A stretch of DNA of 64,000 bases from Antedon mediterranea (Eukaryota > Echinodermata > Crinoidea > Comatulida > Antedonidae), in assembly GCF_964355755.1 (NCBI RefSeq), contig NC_092675.1, positions 12,663,312 through 12,727,311 on the forward strand. The letters are read 5' to 3'. Each line of letters opens with the position of its first letter. Position 1 is the first letter of the stretch. The position numbers were made by a program, and so were the translations under genes. Under the pieces are notes generated by a model that was given only the letters and a program-made list of their open reading frames with translations, was not told where the DNA came from and searched no databases. Positions 1 to 9,500 of this stretch are shown in pieces.

Positions 1-76
1 TTTTGAGCATTTAGATAAAACTTTTTCACACAAAACACCAAAGTGCTTAGAATAGCTTCAAATCGCATTTGGAGAC

Positions 77-164
77 GTTTTAGACCATTTTGTGATTTTT
101 GAAAAAACTTGTTAACATAAAAACACCAAAGTGCTTAGAATAGCTTCAAATCACATTTGGAGAT
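77..164 (+). repeat. Exemplar of satellite subtype A (88 bp)
   Basis: This is the most frequent form. It runs core, then TGATTTT(C/T)GAAAAAACTTG, GTTAACATAAAAACACC, AAAGTGCTTAGAATAGCTTC, AAATCGCATTTGGAGAC. Most copies read TTTTCGAAAA, a 10 bp perfect palindrome, where this one has TTTTTGAAAA. All carry GTTAAC, and CAAAT/ATTTG arms around a 3 nt spacer. Start-to-start distance to the next core is 88 bp. Variants carry CACC/CACG, CGCATT/CACATT/CGTATT, GGAGAC/GGAAAC, and ACTTATCAAC with AAAGGGTTTAG. Confidence 0.95.
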
Positions 165-505
165 GTTTTAGACCATTTTGTGATTTTTGTAAAAACTTGT
201 TAACATAAAAACACGAAAGTGCTTAGAATAGCTTCAAATCACATTTGGAGACGTTTTAGACCATTTTGTGATTTTTGAAAAAACTTGTTAACATAAAAAC
301 ACGAAAGTGCTTAGAATAGCTTCAAATCGCATTTGGAAACGTTTTAGACCATTTTGTGATTTTCGAAAAAGATTGTTAACATAAAAACACCAATGTGCTT
401 AGAATCACATTATAAACCGTTTTAGACCATTTTGAGCATTTCGATAACAATTTTCACACAAAAACATCAAAGAGCACAAAATAGCTTAATATCGTATTTA
501 TAAAT

Positions 506-592
506 GTTTTAGACCATTTTGAGCATTTCGACAAAACTTTTTCACACAAAACACCAAAGTGCTTAGAATAGCTTCAAATCGCATTTGGAGAC
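506..592 (+). repeat. Exemplar of satellite subtype B (87 bp)
   Basis: The core is followed by AGCATTTCGACAAAAC or AGCATTTAGA(C/T)AAAAC, then TTTTTCACACAAAACACC, and then the same AAAGTGCTTAGAATAGCTTC...GGAGAC end as subtype A. It nearly always follows a D monomer. A sub-form ends its middle part in CAAAATACC or CAAAATATC instead of CAAAACACC and follows a C monomer that ends in ATAAATC. Confidence 0.93.
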
Positions 593-739
593 GTTTTTTA
601 TACCATTTTGTGATTTCGATGAAACTTGATTACACAAAAACATCAAAGTCCTTAAAATCACATTATAAACCGTTTTAGACCATTTTGAGCATTTCGATAA
701 CACTTTTCACACAAAAACATCAAAGAGCACAAAATAGCT

Positions 740-743
740 TAAT
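740..743. other. Probable target-site duplication of the SINE, left
   Basis: The uninterrupted satellite reads AGCTTAATATCG. Here AGCTTAAT is followed by the SINE tail, and at 1050 TAATATCG resumes, so TAAT is repeated on both sides. Four bases is short for LINE-driven insertion, which usually gives longer duplications. The exact junction is uncertain because the tail is also T-rich. Confidence 0.6.
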
Positions 744-911
744 TTTTTTATTTTATTTTATTTTATTTAATTTTCAGGCAAACATACATGACAACACAGC
801 GGTGCAGCACCCTGAGGATTGCCATGAGTGCAAAGCACTATCGAGATGGCTCTCCATATACTGCACTAGAACATATAAGACAAACATATACACAAGATGC
901 TCTACATAGAC

Positions 912-933
912 AAAGACTTATTATTAAGTCTTT
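912..933. other. Hairpin in the SINE body
   Basis: AAAGACTTA and TAAGTCTTT are perfect 9 bp arms around TTAT. It sits between the tRNA-like head and the rest of the body. Confidence 0.7.
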
Positions 934-960
934 GGGAGTGGAGTTGTAAATTGTCATGAG

Positions 961-967
961 AAAAAAA
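961..967 (-). terminator. T7 run, possible early Pol III terminator
   Basis: Seven A on the plus strand give TTTTTTT on the minus strand, 15 bases after the B box. Runs of four or more T stop RNA polymerase III, so a transcript starting near 1049 would probably end here at about 85-90 nt, before the SINE body and tail. Confidence 0.55.
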
Positions 968-982
968 CCCTGACATATGACA

Positions 983-993
983 GGACTTGAACC
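983..993 (-). promoter_or_regulatory. Pol III B box of the SINE
   Basis: The minus strand reads GGTTCAAGTCC, a close match to the consensus GGTTCGANTCC with A in place of G at the CpG. It lies 33 bp downstream of the A box, within the range of tRNA genes. Confidence 0.8.
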
Positions 994-1026
994 CAGGACC
1001 CTTAGATTGGTAGCCAAGCATCATAA

Positions 1027-1037
1027 CCACCAAGCCA
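1027..1037 (-). promoter_or_regulatory. Pol III A box of the SINE
   Basis: The minus strand reads TGGCTTGGTGG, close to the consensus TRGCNNAGYNGG. It starts 12 bases inside the element's 5' end, slightly further in than in a tRNA gene. Confidence 0.75.
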
Positions 1038-1049
1038 CAGCTCCACTCC

Positions 1050-1053
1050 TAAT
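1050..1053. other. Probable target-site duplication of the SINE, right
   Basis: TAAT at this position matches TAAT at 740-743, and satellite sequence resumes directly after it with ATCGTATTTAAAAACG. Confidence 0.6.
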
Positions 1054-1700
1054 ATCGTATTTAAAAACGTTTTAGACCATTTTGAGCATTTAGACAAAAC
1101 TTTTTCACACAAAACACCAAAGTGCTTAGAATAGCTTCAAATCGCATTTGGAGACGTTTTAGAACATTTTGTGTTTTTCGAAAAAAACTGTTAACATAAA
1201 AACACCAAAGTGCTTAGAATAGCTTCAAATCGCATTTGGAGACGTTTTAGAACATTTTGTGTTCTTCGAAAAAACCTGTTAACATAAAAACACCAAAGTG
1301 CTTAGAATAGCTTCAAATCGCATTTGGAGACGTTTTAGACCATTTTGTGATTTTTGAAAAAACTTGTTAACATAAAAACACCAAAGTGCTTAGAATAGCT
1401 TCAAATCACATTTGGAGACGTTTTAGACCATTTTGTGATTTTCGAAAAAACTTGTTAACATAAAAACACGAAAGTGCTTAGAATAGCTTCAAATCGCATT
1501 TGGAAACGTTTTAGACCATTTTGTGATTTTCGAAAAAGATTGTTAACATAAAAACACCAAAGTGCTTAGAATCACAATATAAACCGTTTTAGACCATTTT
1601 GAGCATTTCGATAACAATTTTCACACAAAAACATCAAAGAGCACAAAATAGCTTAATATCGTATTTAAAAATGTTTTAGACCATTTTGAGCATTTAGATA
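1054..1700. repeat. Satellite block 1, right part
   Basis: The D monomer resumes after the SINE and is followed by B, two A monomers with the variant core TTTTAGAACATTTTGTG (the second with GTTCTTCGAAAAAACCTG near 1261), further A monomers, E (AATCACAATATAAACC) and D. The same order is found at about 5.9-6.5 kb, 24.3-24.9 kb, 45.1-45.8 kb and 59.3-59.9 kb. Confidence 0.85.
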
Positions 1701-2186
1701 AAACTTTTTCACACAAAACACCAAAGTGCTTAGAATAGCTTCAAATCGCATTTGGAGACGGTTTAGACCATTTTGTGATTTTGAAAAAACTTGTTAACAT
1801 AAAAACACCAAAGTGCTTAGAATAGCTTCAAATCGCATTTGGAGACGTTTTAGACCATTTTGTGATTTTCGAAAAAACTTGTTAACATAAAAACACCAAA
1901 GTGCTTAGAATAGCTTCAAATCGTATTTGGAGACGTTTTAGACCATTTTGAGATTTTCGAAAAAACTTGGTTACACAAAAACATCAAAGTGCTTAAAATC
2001 ACATTATAAACCGTTTTAGACCATTTTGAACATTTCGATAACACTTTTCACACAAAAACATCAAAGAGCACAAAATAGCTTAATATCGTATTTAAAAACG
2101 TTTTAGACCATTTTGAGCATTTCGACAAAACTTTTTCACACAAAACACCAAAGTGCTTAGAATAGCTTCAAATCGCATTTGGAGAC

Positions 2187-2264
2187 GTTTTAGACCAATT
2201 TGTGCATTTCGATGAAACTTGATTACACAAAAACATCAACGTGCTTAAAATCACATTATAAACC
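2187..2264 (+). repeat. Exemplar of satellite subtype C (78 bp)
   Basis: The core, often as GACCAATTTG, is followed by TGCATTTCGATGAAACTTG(G/A)TTACAC, AAAAACATCAAAGTGCTTAAAATC, ACATTATAAACC. It is 9-10 bp shorter than A, B and D because the AATAGCTTC...TTTGGAGAC end is replaced by the shorter ACATTATAAACC end. It is normally followed by D. In this copy AAAGTGC reads AACGTGC, a marker shared by copies near 3349, 4534, 8037, 13040, 25440, 34977, 46301 and 54571. Confidence 0.93.
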
Positions 2265-2351
2265 GTTTTAGACCATTTTGAGCATTTCGATAACACTTTT
2301 CACACAAAAACATCAAAGAGCACAAAATAGCTTAATATCGTATTTAAAAAC
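2265..2351 (+). repeat. Exemplar of satellite subtype D (87 bp)
   Basis: The core is followed by AGCATTTCGATAACACTTTTCACAC (or ...ACAATTTTCACAC), AAAAACATCAAAGAGCAC, AAAATAGCTTAATATCG, TATTTAAAAAC. It is the only subtype with AGCTTAATATCG, the sequence in which all the transposable elements of the window are inserted. The ACAATTTTCACAC sub-form usually follows an E monomer, the ACACTTTTCACAC sub-form a C monomer. Confidence 0.93.
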
Positions 2352-5162
2352 GTTTTAGACCATTTTGAGCATTTAGACAAAACTTTTTCACACAAAACAC
2401 CAAAGTGCTTAGAATAGCTTCAAATCGCATTTGGAGACGTTTTAGACCATTTTGTGCATTTCGATGAAACTTGGTTACACAAAAACATCAAAGTGCTTAA
2501 AATCACATTATAAATCGTTTTAGACCATTTTGAGCATTTCGACAAAACTTTTTCACACAAAAACACGAAAGTGCTTAGAATAGCTTCAAATCGCATTTGG
2601 AAACGTTTTAGACCATTTTGTGATTTTCGAAAAAACTTGTTAACATAAAAACACGAAAGTGCTTAGAATAGCTTCAAATCGCATTTGGAAACGTTTTAGA
2701 CCATTTTGTGATTTTCGAAAAAAATTGTTAACATAAAAACACCAAAGTGTTTAGAATAGCTTCAAATCGCATTTGGAGACGTTTTAGACCAATTTGTGAT
2801 TTTCGAAAAAACTTATCAACATAAAAACACCAAAGGGTTTAGAATAGCTTCAAATCGCATTTGGAGACGTTTTAGACCATTTTGTGATTTTGAAAAAACT
2901 TGTTAACATAAAAACACCAAAGTGCTTAGAATAGCTTCAAATCGCATTTGGAGACGTTTTAGACCATTTTGTGATTTTCGAAAAAACTTGTTAACATAAA
3001 AACACCAAAGTGCTTAGAATAGCTTCAAATCGTATTTGGAGACGTTTTAGACCATTTTGAGATTTTCGAAAAAACTTGGTTACACAAAAACATCAAAGTG
3101 CTTAAAATCACATTATAAACCGTTTTAGACCATTTTGAACATTTCGATAACACTTTTCACACAAAAACATCAAAGAGCACAAAATAGCTTAATATCGTAT
3201 TTAAAAACGTTTTAGACCATTTTGAGCATTTCGACAAAACTTTTTCACACAAAACACCAAAGTGCTTAGAATAGCTTCAAATCGCATTTGGAGACGTTTT
3301 AGACCAATTTGTGCATTTCGATGAAACTTGATTACACAAAAACATCAACGTGCTTAAAATCACATTATAAACCGTTTTAGACCATTTTGAGCATTTCGAT
3401 AACACTTTTCACACAAAAACATCAAAGAGCACAAAATAGCTTAATATCGTATTTAAAAACGTTTTAGACCATTTTGAGCATTTAGACAAAACTTTTTCAC
3501 ACAAAACACCAAAGTGCTTAGAATAGCTTCAAATAACATTTGGAGACGTTTTAGACCATTTTGTGCATTTCGATGAAACTTGGTTACACAAAAACATCAA
3601 AGTGCTTAAAATCACATTATAAATCTTTTTAGACCATTTTGAGAATTTCGACAAAACTTTTTCACACAAAATATCAAAGGGCTTAGAATAGCTTCAAATC
3701 GCATTTGGAGACGTTTTAGACCATTTTGTGCATTTCGATGAAACTTGGTTACACAAAAACATCAAAGTGCTTAAAATCACATTATAAATCGTTTTAGACC
3801 ATTTTGAGCATTTCGACAAAACTTTTTCACACAAAAACACGAAAGTGCTTCGAATAGCTTCAAATCGCATTTGGAAACGTTTTAGACCATTTTGTGATTT
3901 TCGAAAAAACTTGTTAACATAAAAACACGAAAGTGCTTAGAATAGCTTCAAATCGCATTTGGAGACGTTTTAGACCAATTTGTGATTTTCGAAAAAACTT
4001 ATCAACATAAAAACACCAAAGGGTTTAGAATAGCTTCAAATCGCATTTGGAGACGTTATAGACCATTTTGTGATTTTGAAAAAACTTGTTAACATAAAAA
4101 CACCAAAGTGCTTAGAATAGCTTCAAATCGCATTTGGAGACGTTTTAGACCATTTTGTGATTTTCGAAAAAACTTGTTAACATAAAAACACCAAAGTGCT
4201 TAGAATAGCTTCAAATCGTATTTGGAGACGTTTTAGACCATTTTGAGATTTTCGAAAAAACTTGGTTACACAAAAACATCAAAGTGCTTAAAATCACATT
4301 ATAAACCGTTTTAGACCATTTTGAACATTTCGATAACACTTTTCACACAAAAACATCAAAGAGCACAAAATAGCTTAATATCGTATTTAAAAACGTTTTA
4401 GACCATTTTGAGCATTTCGACAAAACTTTTTCACACAAAACACCAAAGTGCTTAGAATAGCTTCAAATCGCATTTGGAGACGTTTTAGACCAATTTGTGC
4501 ATTTCGATGAAACTTGATTACACAAAAACATCAACGTGCTTAAAATCACATTATAAACCGTTTTAGACCATTTTGAGCATTTCGATAACACTTTTCACAC
4601 AAAAACATCAAAGAGCACAAAATAGCTTAATATCGTATTTAAAAACGTTTTAGACCATTTTGAGCATTTAGACAAAACTTTTTCACACAAAACACCAAAG
4701 TGCTTAGAATAGCTTCAAATAACATTTGGAGACGTTTTAGACCATTTTGTGCATTTCGATGAAACTTGGTTACACAAAAACATCAAAGTGCTTAAAATCA
4801 CATTATAAATCTTTTTAGACCATTTTGAGCATTTCGACAAAACTTTTTCACACAAAATATCAAAGGGCTTAGAATAGCTTCAAATCGCATTTGGAGACGT
4901 TTTAGACCATTTTGTGATTTTCGAAAAAACTTGTTAACATAAAAACACGAAAGTGCTTAGAATAGCTTCAAATCGCATTTGGAGACGTTTTAGACCATTT
5001 TGTGATTTTCGAAAAAACTTGTTAACATAAAAACACGAAAGTGCTTAGAATCACATTATAAACCGGTTTAGACCATTTTGAGCATTTCGATAACAATTTT
5101 CACACAAAAACATCAAAGAGCACAAAATAGCTTAATATCGTATTTAAAAATGTTTTAGACCA

Positions 5163-6547
5163 TTTTGAGCATTTAGATAAAACTTTTTCACACAAAACAC
5201 CAAAGTGCTTAGAATAGCTTCAAATCGCATTTGGAGACGTTTTAGACCATTTTGTGATTTTTGAAAAAACTTGTTAACATAAAAACACCAAAGTGCTTAG
5301 AATAGCTTCAAATCACATTTGGAGATGTTTTAGACCATTTTGTGATTTTTGTAAAAACTTGTTAACATAAAAACACGAAAGTGCTTAGAATAGCTTCAAA
5401 TCACATTTGGAGACGTTTTAGACCATTTTGTGATTTTTGAAAAAACTTGTTAACATAAAAACACGAAAGTGCTTAGAATAGCTTCAAATCGCATTTGGAA
5501 ACGTTTTAGACCATTTTGTGATTTTCGAAAAAGATTGTTAACATAAAAACACCAATGTGCTTAGAATCACATTATAAACCGTTTTAGACCATTTTGAGCA
5601 TTTCGATAACAATTTTCACACAAAAACATCAAAGAGCACAAAATAGCTTAATGTCGTATTTATAAATGTTTTAGACCATTTTGAGCATTTCGACAAAACT
5701 TTTTCACACAAAACACCAAAGTGCTTAGAATAGCTTCAAATCGCATTTGGAGACGTTTTTTATACCATTTTGTGATTTCGATGAAACTTGATTACACAAA
5801 AACATCAAAGTGCTTAAAATCACATTATAAACCGTTTTAGACCATTTTGAGCATTTCGATAACACTTTTCACACAAAAACATCAAAGAGCACAAAATAGC
5901 TTAATATCGTATTTAAAAACGTTTTAGACCATTTTGAGCATTTAGACAAAACTTTTTCACACAAAACACCAAAGTGCTTAGAATAGCTTCAAATCGCATT
6001 TGGAGACGTTTTAGAATATTTTGTGTTTTTCGAAAAAAACTGTTAACATAAAAACACCAAAGTGCTTAGAATAGCTTCAAATCACATTTGGAGACGTTTT
6101 AGAACATTTTGTGTTCTTCGAAAAAACCTGTTAACATAAAAACACCAAAGTGCTTAGAATAGCTTCAAATCGCATTTGGAGACGTTTTAGACCATTTTGT
6201 GATTTTTGAAAAAACTTGTTAACATAAAAACACCAAAGTGCTTAGAATAGCTTCAAATCACATTTGGAGACGTTTTAGACCATTTTGTGATTTTCGAAAA
6301 AACTTGTTAACATAAAAACACGAAAGTGCTTAGAATAGCTTCAAATCGCATTTAGAAACGTTTTAGACCATTTTGTGATTTTCGAAAAAGATTGTTAACA
6401 TAAAAACACCAAAGTGCTTAGAATCACAATATAAACCGTTTTAGACCATTTTGAGCATTTCGATAACAATTTTCACACAAAAACATCAAAGAGCACAAAA
6501 TAGCTTAATATCGTATTTAAAAATGTTTTAGACCATTTTGAGCATTT
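5163..6547. repeat. Second copy of block 1, without the SINE
   Basis: This stretch matches 1-1697 base for base apart from scattered substitutions, at an offset of 5,162 bp before the SINE site and 4,852 bp after it (the 310 bp difference is the SINE plus its duplicated TAAT). The empty site is TAAT at 5902-5905. The match ends near 6548, where TTTAGACAAAAC replaces TTTAGATAAAAC. Confidence 0.85.
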
Positions 6548-9500
6548 AGACAAAACTTTTTCACACAAAACACCAAAGTGCTTAGAATAGCTTCAAATCG
6601 CATTTGGAGACGTTTTAGACCATTTTGTGCATTTCGATGAAACTTGGTTACACAAAAACATCAAAGTGCTTAAAATCACATTATAAATCGTTTTAGACCA
6701 TTTTGAGCATTTCGACAAAACTTTTTCACACAAAATACCAAAGGGCTTAGAATAGCTTCAAATCGCATTTGGAGACGTTTTAGACCATTTTGTGATTTTC
6801 GAAAAAACTTTTTAACATAAAAAGACCAAAGTGCTTAGAATAGCTTCAAATCACATTTGGAGACGTTTTAGACCATTTTGTGATTTTCGAAAAAACTTGT
6901 TAACATAAAAACACGAAAGTGCTTAGAATAGCTTCAAATCGCATTTGGAAACGTTTTAGACCATTTTGTGATTTTCGAAAAAAATTGTTAACATAAAAAC
7001 ACCAAAGTGCTTAGAATCACATTATAAACCGTTTTAGACCATTTTGAGCATTTCGATAACAATTTTCACACAAAAACATCAAAGAGCACAAAATAGCTTA
7101 ATATCGTATTTAAACATGTTTTAGACCATTTTGAGCATTTAGATAAAACTTTTTCACACAAAACACCAAAGTGCTTAGAATAGCTTCAAATCGCATTTGG
7201 AGACGTTTTAGACCATTTTGTGATTTTTGAAAAAACTTGTTAACATAAAAACACCAAAGTGCTTAGAATAGCTTCAAATCACATTTGGAGACGTTTTAGA
7301 CCATTTTGTGATTTTCGAAAAAACTTGTTAACATAAAAACACGAAAGTGCTTAGAATAGCTTCAAATCGCATTTGGAGACGTTTTAGACCATTTTGTGAT
7401 TTTCGAAAAAACTTGTTAACATAAAAACACGAAAGTGCTTAGAATAGCTTCAAATCGCATTTGGAAACGTTTTAGACCATTTTGTGATTTCCGAAAAAAA
7501 TTGTTAACATAAAAACACCAAAGTGTTTAGAATTGCTTCAAATCGCATTTGGAGACGTTTTAGACCAATTTGTGATTTTCGAAAAAACTTATCAACATAA
7601 AAACACCAAAGGGTTTAGAATAGCTTCAAATCGCATTTGGAGACGTTTTAGACCATTTTGTGATTTTCGAAAAAACTTGTTAACATAAAAACACCAAAGT
7701 GCTTAGAATAGCTTCAAATCGTATTTGGAGACGTTTTAGACCATTTTGAGATTTTCGAAAAAACTTGGTTACACAAAAACATCAAAGTGCTTAAAATTAC
7801 ATTATAAACCGTTTTAGACCATTTTGAACATTTCGATAACACTTTCACACAAAAACATCAAAGAGCACAAAATAGCTTAATATCGTATTTAAAAACGTTT
7901 TAGACCATTTTGAGCATTTCGACAAAACTTTTTCACACAAAACACAAAAGTGCTTAGAATAGCTTCAAATCGCATTTGGAGACGTTTTAGACCAATTTGT
8001 GCATTTCGATGAAACTTGATTACACAAAAACATCAACGTGCTTAAAATCACATTATAAACCGTTTTAGACCATTTTGAGCATATCGATAACACTTTTCAC
8101 ACAAAAACATCAAAGAGCACAAAATAGCTTAATATCGTATTTAAAAACGTTTTAGACCATTTTGAGCATTTAGACAAAACTTTTTCACAAAAAACACCAA
8201 AGTGCTTAGAATAGCTTCAAATAACATTTGGAGACGTTTTAGACCATTTTGTGCATTTCGATGAAACTTGGTTACACAAAAACATCAAAGTGCTTAAAAT
8301 CACATTATAAATCGTTTTAGACCATTTTGAGCATTTCGACAAAACTTTTTCACACAAAATATCAAAGGGCTTAGAATAGCTTCAAATCGCATTTGGAGAC
8401 GTTTTAGACCATTTTGTGATTTTCGAAAAAACTTTTTAACATAAAAACACCAAAGTGCTTAGAATAGCTTCAAATCACATTTGGAGACGTTTTAGACCAT
8501 TTTGTGATTTTCGAAAAAACTTGTTAACATAAAAACACGAAAGTGCTTAGAATAGCTTCAAATCGCATTTGGAAACGTTTTAGACCATTTTGTGATTTTC
8601 GAAAAAAATTGTTAACATAAAAACACCAAAGTGCTTAGAATCACATTATAAACCGTTTTAGACCATTTTGAGCATTTCGATAACAATTTTCACACAAAAA
8701 CATCAAAGAGCACAAAATAGCTTAATATCGTATTTAAAAATGTTTTAGACCATTTTGAGCATTTAGATAAAACTTTTTCACACAAAACACCAAAGTGCAT
8801 TTGGAGACGTTTTAGACCATTTTGTGATTTTTGAAAAAACTTGTTAACATAAAAACACCAAAGTGCTTAGAATAGCTTACATTCGCATTTGGAGACGTTT
8901 TAGACCAATTTGTGATTTTTGAAAAAACTTGTTAACATAAAAACACCAAAGTGCTTAGAATAGCTTCAAATCACATTTGGAGACGTTTTAGACCATTTTG
9001 TGATTTTGAACAAACTTGTTAACATAAAAACACCAAAGTGCTTAGAATAGCTTCAAATCGCATTTGGAGACGTTTTAGACCATTTTGTGATTTTCGAAAA
9101 AACTTGTTAACATAAAAACACCAAAGTGCTTAGAATAGCTTCAAATCGTATTTGGAGACGTTTTAGACCATTTTGAGATTTTCGAAAAAACTTGGTTACA
9201 CAAAAACATCAAAGTGCTTAAAATCACATTATAAACCGTTTTAGACCATTTTGAGCATTTCGATAACACTTTTCACACAAAAACATCAAAGAGCACAAAA
9301 TAGCTTAATATCGTATTTAAAAACGTTTTAGACCATTTTGAGCATTTCGACAAAACTTTTTCACACAAAACACCAAAGTGCTTAGAATAGCTTCAAATCG
9401 CATTTGGAGACGTTTTAGACCAATTTGTGCATTTCGATGAAACTTGATTACACAAAAACATCAAAGTGCTTAAAATCACATTATAAACCGTTTTAGACCA

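Larger units (their letters stand above)
1..743. repeat. Satellite block 1, left part
   Basis: The order is B (partial), a run of A monomers, E, D with the ATTTATAAATG end (near 497), B, C with a GTTTTTTATACC core (near 595-603), then D, which is cut at 743 by the SINE. The GTTTTTTATACC and ATTTATAAATG markers tie this block to those starting near 5163, 44463 and 58635 and to the one around the 547 bp transposon at 26.7 and 36.2 kb. Confidence 0.85.
744..1049 (-). mobile_element. tRNA-derived SINE inserted in a D monomer
   Basis: This 306 bp insertion is unrelated to the satellite. Read on the minus strand it starts GGAGTGGAGCTGTGGCTTGG, has an A box (TGGCTTGGTGG) and a B box (GGTTCAAGTCC) separated by 33 bp, continues through a body of about 190 bp, and ends in an A-rich tail built of TAAAA units at 744-775. 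This is the layout of a tRNA-headed SINE: a Pol III transcript copied by LINE machinery. The T-stem is weak and the acceptor end does not pair as in a working tRNA, so it is not a tRNA gene. The short duplication TAAT flanks it (740-743, 1050-1053). I cannot name the family. The four paralogous blocks elsewhere lack it. Confidence 0.88.
1701..5162. repeat. Satellite HORs of about 1.1-1.2 kb
   Basis: Three successive copies of the same monomer order can be followed by the C monomer with CATCAACGTGC, whose variant base lies at 2240, 3349 and 4534 (spacings 1,109 and 1,185 bp). Each copy contains A monomers with GGGTTTAG or GTATTTGG, then C-D-B, C-D-B, C-B. No gene or foreign insertion is seen. 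Confidence 0.85.

Noticed and set aside
744-780. A TTTTA microsatellite as an independent repeat
   Set aside because: It is the tail of the minus-strand SINE (TAAAA units), directly joined to the element body and to the target duplication.
685-909. Plus-strand open frame of 74 codons
   Set aside because: It starts in the satellite and runs through the SINE tail and body on the opposite strand of the SINE, so it is a chance frame over an insertion junction.
961-1049. Functional tRNA gene on the minus strand
   Set aside because: A and B boxes are present, but the T-stem has mismatches, the acceptor arm does not pair in the normal place, no clear anticodon arm can be drawn, and the segment continues into a SINE body with an A-rich tail.
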